DNA of 54,698 nucleotides from Clostridiales bacterium UBA3758 (GTDB lineage: Bacteria; Bacillota; Clostridia; Oscillospirales; Oscillospiraceae): positions 51,028 to 105,725 of the forward strand of contig DFGE01000021.1 of the NCBI GenBank assembly GCA_002371675.1. The letters are read 5' to 3'. Every line of letters starts with the position of its first letter. Position 1 is the stretch's first letter. Under the pieces are notes generated by a model that did no database searches, was not told where the DNA came from, and saw nothing but the letters and a program-made list of their open reading frames with translations. Position numbers and translations under genes: made by a program. Shown in pieces: positions 51,682 through 54,698 of the stretch.

Positions 51682-52050
51682 TTACTTGAGCTCGACGGTG
51701 GCGCCGGCGGCTTCGAGCTGGGCCTTGACAGCCTCAGCGTCTTCCTTGGAAACGCCTTCCTTGATCTTGGCGGGCACGCCTTCAACGAGCTTCTTCGCAT
51801 CGACGAGGCCGAGGCCGGTGATGCCGCGGACTTCCTTGATGACGTTCAGCTTGGAAGCGCCGAAGCTGGTCATGACGACGTCAAACTCGGTCTTCTCTTC
51901 GACGACGGGGCCGGCAGCGACAGCGGGGCCGGCAGCGACGGCGGCGGCGGAGACGCCGAAGGTCTCCTCAAGGGCGTGGACGAGCTCAGACAGCTCGAGG
52001 ACGGACAGACCCTTGATCTCTTCGATCATGGCAGTGATTTTCTCAGACAT
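51682..52050 (-). CDS. rplL: 50S ribosomal protein L7/L12
   Basis: 122 residues. N-terminal dimer domain (ITAMIEEIKGLSVLELSELV), Ala/Gly/Pro hinge (about 37-55), and the conserved C-terminal domain (KTEFDVVMTSFGASKLNVIK, then GLGLVDAKKLVEGVP). It forms the ribosomal stalk that recruits factors. Start at 52050 with GGAGG; a five-codon longer frame is not favoured. Confidence 0.97.
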   Translation of the reverse strand: MSEKITAMIEEIKGLSVLELSELVHALEETFGVSAAAVAAGPAVAAGPVVEEKTEFDVVMTSFGASKLNVIKEVRGITGLGLVDAKKLVEGVPAKIKEGVSKEDAEAVKAQLEAAGATVELK

Positions 52051-52085
52051 TGTAATTTCCTCCAATTCAGAAATGTGTTGGCCGC

Positions 52086-52622
52086 TTATTCAGCAGCGGC
52101 TTCGGGTTCGGCGGACTCGAGGGAGCCGCCCTTCTGCTCCAGGATCTGGCCGAGGCAAACGGCAAGACCGGTGATGGGAGCGATCATGGTCCCCAGGACC
52201 TTGGCGTACAGAGCGTCCTTGCTGGGCAGCTCTGCCATTTCAGCGATTTCCTTCTCATTCAGGACCTTGCCCTCCATGAAGGCGGCCTTGATGTTGAAGC
52301 GGTCACCCAGCTTCTTGCTGTAGTCGCTGATGATGCGGAAGGGAGCAATGGGATCGTTCGCGGCGGTGGCCAGAGAAGTGGTGCCGTTGAGGACGGAGTC
52401 GAGCTCGTTCATCCCCAGCTGGTCCAGAGCCTTTCTGGTCAGCGTGTTCTTGACGACGGTGTAGTTGACCTCGTCCTTGCGCAGAGCGGTACGCAGCTCG
52501 GTATCCTCGGCTACGGTGATGCCCCTGTAGTCGACCAGGATGCCGGCGCTCGCGTTCTTGATGCGCTCAACCAGGGCTTCTACGATCGCCTGCTTCTCGC
52601 TGAGAACTTTTGCGTTAGGCAT
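52086..52622 (-). CDS. rplJ: 50S ribosomal protein L10
   Basis: 178 residues. MPNAKVLSEKQAIVEALVER at the start and LVDYRGITVAEDTELRTALR (about 30-50) with VVKNTLTRKAL are typical. The C-terminal helix anchors L12 dimers. It is preceded by an L10 leader RNA for autoregulation. Upstream rplK/rplA are not in the window, so rplJ has its own promoter here. Confidence 0.97.
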   Translation of the reverse strand: MPNAKVLSEKQAIVEALVERIKNASAGILVDYRGITVAEDTELRTALRKDEVNYTVVKNTLTRKALDQLGMNELDSVLNGTTSLATAANDPIAPFRIISDYSKKLGDRFNIKAAFMEGKVLNEKEIAEMAELPSKDALYAKVLGTMIAPITGLAVCLGQILEQKGGSLESAEPEAAAE

Positions 52623-52639
52623 TGTGTGATTTCACCTCC

Positions 52640-52775
52640 ACACGGATTGATGGTCGCGCCCAAAAAGAAAACCCCTGCATCCAAAGGACGCAAAGGCACA
52701 TAAACAAACGGAATGTTGTTGATGTCCTCGGCAGGATTTACGGGCGGAGCCCACCTGCTGTCTTCGGAGCGCTCG
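52640..52775 (-). ncRNA. L10 leader (autoregulatory mRNA element)
   Basis: The transcript begins with GAAGACAGCAGGTGGG (about 52766-52751) and continues to AATCCTGCCGAGGAC (about 52738-52724). This is the pair of conserved strands of the L10 leader, where L10-L12 binds. A second helix, TGCGTCC...GGATGCA (about 52693-52675), is followed by a pyrimidine-rich GGGGTTTTCTTTTT tract, probably the controlled terminator. Confidence 0.85.
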
Positions 52776-52778
52776 TTT

Positions 52779-52807
52779 ACTATACGCGTTTTCGGCTGCC
52801 TTGTCAA
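52779..52807 (-). promoter_or_regulatory. Promoter of rplJ-rplL
   Basis: Minus strand TTGACA (52807-52802), 17 bp, TATAGT (52784-52779). The predicted start of transcription coincides with the L10 leader. Confidence 0.85.
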
Positions 52808-52965
52808 GCGTTTTTTCCGGCTTTTCGGAACAATTTTTGCGTAAAACTATCCCCTGATAGAAAGCAGACAATCACGACGGTTAGATTTGTCTTCTTATTA
52901 GAGGATAGTATAAGACAGCTCCGCCTTGTGCACAGGCGCGCCCGACGTGATCCGCCCCGGCTCGC

Positions 52966-52994
52966 TTGACAAGGCGGACGCCCTTTTTTATAAT
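52966..52994 (+). promoter_or_regulatory. Promoter of the TlpA-ferredoxin operon
   Basis: TTGACA (52966-52971), 17 bp, TATAAT (52989-52994): perfect consensus. GGAGA precedes the gene at about 53038. The region 52808-52965 holds no gene. Confidence 0.9.
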
Positions 52995-53047
52995 AAAGGA
53001 AAGAATGTCGGCAGAGCCTTCCGTGCTCTGCCGGGAAGGAGAAGCGG

Positions 53048-53665
53048 ATGATTTTTTTCAGCAGCGAAGCGAAGGCGCCGCGCCGGCAGCCGCATTCCGC
53101 CAGGCTCGCGCGAATCGCCGTTCTTGTGCTCGCGGCGGCCGCACTGCTCGTCTTCCTGGCCGCGTGCGGAGCAGGCGCGCCTGCTCCCGCCCCTGAAACG
53201 CAGGCGCCTGTCGCCGAAATACAGGAGGCTGCCCCCGAAACGCAGGAGTCCGCCGCCCCTGCGGCTTACAACGGCATCGAGTTCTCCACCACCGACCGGG
53301 ACGGCAAGGCCTGGGATCAGAGCATTTTTGCGGACTACGACCTGGTGATGATCAATTTCTTTGAGCCCTGGTGCGGTCCCTGCGTCGGCGAAATGCCGGA
53401 GCTGGAGCGTCTCTATCAGGACTATAAGGACAGGGGCGTGCTGCTGATCGGCGTGTATTCCACCGAGGACGGCGTGGAGGATGTGCTCGCGCAGACAGGC
53501 GTCAGCTATCCGATCCTGAAATACTGCCCGGACTTTGACCGCTTCCAGACCGGTTATGTCCCGACCACCGTTTTTGTCAATTCCGCGGGTGAGCTCGTCG
53601 GCGAGACGCAGATCGGCTCGAACGACTACGCCGGCTGGGCCGCGCTGCTGGACAGTCTCCTGTGA
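53048..53665 (+). CDS. TlpA-like extracellular thioredoxin-fold lipoprotein
   Basis: 205 residues. N-terminal signal with lipobox LAACGAG (Cys about 40), a Pro/Glu/Ala linker, then a thioredoxin fold with active site FFEPWCGPCVGEMPELE (about 104-120; WCGPC) and the cis-Pro loop YVPTTVFVN. It is expected to reduce disulfides on the outer face. It is the first of three overlapping genes with a CxxC microprotein and a membrane ferredoxin, which may supply electrons. Confidence 0.9.
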   Translation: MIFFSSEAKAPRRQPHSARLARIAVLVLAAAALLVFLAACGAGAPAPAPETQAPVAEIQEAAPETQESAAPAAYNGIEFSTTDRDGKAWDQSIFADYDLVMINFFEPWCGPCVGEMPELERLYQDYKDRGVLLIGVYSTEDGVEDVLAQTGVSYPILKYCPDFDRFQTGYVPTTVFVNSAGELVGETQIGSNDYAGWAALLDSLL

Positions 53666-53799
53666 AGCGCGACGCCGCGGCGCTCTGCGCCCTGATCGCC
53701 GGCGCCCTGCTGATCGGCGCAGGCTGCCTTGCCGGCCAGCCCGCCCAGGTGATGGCCAAAGCCATCCGCATTTGTCTGGAGTGTGTGGGCATTGGATAA
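53662..53799 (+). CDS. CD1871A-family CxxC-motif microprotein
   Basis: 45 residues from a GTG that overlaps the TlpA stop (GTGA). One membrane segment (ALCALIAGALLIGAGCLAG, about 7-25) and the C-terminal signature KAIRICLECVGIG with C-L-E-C. This is a recognised small clostridial family with no known role. The invariant cysteines near the membrane suggest a metal or thiol relay between the neighbours. The gene is easily missed because of its size and GTG start. Confidence 0.8.
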   Translation: MKRDAAALCALIAGALLIGAGCLAGQPAQVMAKAIRICLECVGIG

Positions 53800-54628
53800 G
53801 AGGAAACGATTTGCCGTGCAGGCGCTCTCGACCCTGCTGCACAACGCCAATTTCAAGGGCTTTTTCACCGGCAGGCTCTACACCGGGCCGCTCAAGCAGG
53901 TCTGCGTACCGGGGCTCAACTGCTATTCCTGCCCCGGAGCCGTCGGCGCCTGCCCGCTCGGCTCGCTGCAGAACTTTCTCGGCGGGCTGAAGTTCCGCTT
54001 CCCCTACTATGTCGTGGGGCTGCTGCTCTTCTTCGGGGCCGTGCTGGGCCGCGCCGTCTGCGGCTTTCTCTGCCCCTTCGGCTTGCTCCAGGAGCTGCTG
54101 AACCGCATCCCCTTTTACAAGAAGAACCGCTTCCGCGCCGACCGCGCGCTGCGGTATCTGAAATATCTGGTGCTGCTGCTTCTGGTCGTGCTGCCGCTCT
54201 TCGTGAAGCTCACGCCCTTTTTCTGCAAGTACCTCTGCCCATCCGGGACGCTCGCGGGGCTGCTGCTCTCGCTGCATGACGCCGCGCTGCGCAGCCGGTG
54301 GGGCGCGATCTTCAGCTGGAAATCCGTCGTGCTCGCCGCAGTGCTGCTCTCCAGTCTCATCGTCTACCGCCCCTTCTGCAAGTATCTCTGCCCGCTCGGG
54401 GCGATCTACGGCTTTTTCAACAAATTCGCGCTCTTCCGCATGGAGCTCGACACGGCAGGCTGCGTCGGCTGCAAGCGCTGCGCCGCCGTCTGCCGTATGG
54501 GGGTCGACCCCTCCGAGACGCCAAACAGCGCCGAGTGCATCCGCTGCGGGGACTGCGTGAACGCCTGCCCGGCCGGCGTGCTGAGCCTGGGCTTCCGCCG
54601 TGCCGCCGCGCCCCAGAAAACAGACTGA
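53783..54628 (+). CDS. Polytopic 4Fe-4S ferredoxin membrane protein (NapH/CcoG-like)
   Basis: About 278-281 residues. Five or so membrane segments interleaved with paired CxxxCP motifs (CGFLCPFG, CKYLCPSG, CKYLCPLG) and CYSCPGAVGACPLG near residue 48. At the C-terminus are two 4Fe-4S clusters (CVGCKRCAAVCRMGVDP and CIRCGDCVNACPAG). Such proteins pass electrons through the membrane. GTG at 53783 gives MWALDKRKRF; a TTG at 53792 (DKRKRF) with GGAG upstream is also possible. The start lies inside the microprotein gene. Confidence 0.87.
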   Translation: MWALDKRKRFAVQALSTLLHNANFKGFFTGRLYTGPLKQVCVPGLNCYSCPGAVGACPLGSLQNFLGGLKFRFPYYVVGLLLFFGAVLGRAVCGFLCPFGLLQELLNRIPFYKKNRFRADRALRYLKYLVLLLLVVLPLFVKLTPFFCKYLCPSGTLAGLLLSLHDAALRSRWGAIFSWKSVVLAAVLLSSLIVYRPFCKYLCPLGAIYGFFNKFALFRMELDTAGCVGCKRCAAVCRMGVDPSETPNSAECIRCGDCVNACPAGVLSLGFRRAAAPQKTD

Positions 54629-54663
54629 ACCGAAGCCGCTTTCCACAGGCGGCTTCGGTTTTT
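54629..54663 (+). terminator. Intrinsic terminator of the redox operon
   Basis: ACCGAAGCCGC (54629-54639) with complement GCGGCTTCGGT (54649-54659), followed by TTTT. It directly follows the stop codon. Confidence 0.9.
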
Positions 54664-54677
54664 CATCTTATCAGATA

Positions 54678-54698
54678 ATAATGATTATATGATGGCGA
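54678..54698. repeat. Left end of a second copy of the palindromic element (cut by the window)
   Basis: The last 21 bases are identical to 51241-51261, the left terminal repeat of the 356-bp element. The flanking bases differ, so identity starts at the element edge. The rest of the copy lies outside the window; whether it is complete is unknown. Confidence 0.7.

Overview
The window looks like chromosome of a fairly GC-rich member of the Clostridia, most likely Oscillospiraceae-like. This is inferred from the GlgC/GlgD pair, PyrR with UraA behind an attenuator, an L10 leader, the DUF512 protein beside Der, and a CD1871A-type CxxC microprotein. No 16S or other decisive marker is present, so the family-level guess is inference. 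Strong sigma-A promoters, several matching TTGACA-17-TATAAT exactly, and long perfect bidirectional terminators separate the transcription units.

Region 1 (1-9.94 kb) is visibly lower in GC and accessory. A leftward operon (3947 to 1) carries a DUF2975-like membrane protein, a tandem GNAT protein, an alpha/beta hydrolase broken by one in-frame TGA, a flavodoxin-like reductase, a YjdF-like protein, a CDP-alcohol phosphatidyltransferase and a cut VOC protein. Next come a GNAT remnant and a leftward TetR-nucleotidyltransferase pair with a consensus promoter inside a 15-bp inverted-repeat operator. A rightward set follows: a LexA-like repressor with two CAGA-N5-TCTG boxes around its own promoter, a zinc-ribbon protein, MobC, a TnpW-like protein and a large serine recombinase. 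It resembles a Tn4451-like mobilizable element, but no relaxase gene is present.

Region 2 (10-27.7 kb) is core metabolism and translation: an orphan alpha-oxoamine synthase, uraA-pyrR with a PyrR-type leader, a PrsW-like protease, a phosphodiester glycosidase, asnS, a lipid-kinase-like protein, a PfkB kinase, the glycogen genes glgC-glgD-glgP, pth, prs and, divergently, prfB. The glgD-glgP gap holds an array of four perfect or near-perfect hairpins.

Region 3 (27.7-41.2 kb): a leftward surface-type operon (CotH kinase-like, VTC-type polyphosphate polymerase-like, DUF4956, Cthe_2159-type lipoprotein). Divergent to it is a tightly coupled rightward chain (asparaginase, two flavoproteins, a second phosphodiester glycosidase, a small membrane protein). 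Small orphan proteins and a GT2-GtrA pair follow.

Region 4 (41.2-51.0 kb): plsY-like, der, NUDIX, DUF512 protein, rpmF and yceD leftward; RluA-type synthase, zinc-ribbon membrane protein, ABC-F protein, polysaccharide deacetylase and GtrA rightward.

Region 5 (51.0-54.7 kb): a sigma-factor remnant, then a 356-bp non-coding element (51241-51596) with 21-bp terminal inverted repeats and nested perfect hairpins. The same 21-bp end recurs as the last bases of the window, so a second copy probably starts there. Then come rplJ-rplL with the L10 leader and a TlpA-microprotein-ferredoxin redox operon. The repeat element is the least explained structure here and the best candidate for something undescribed.
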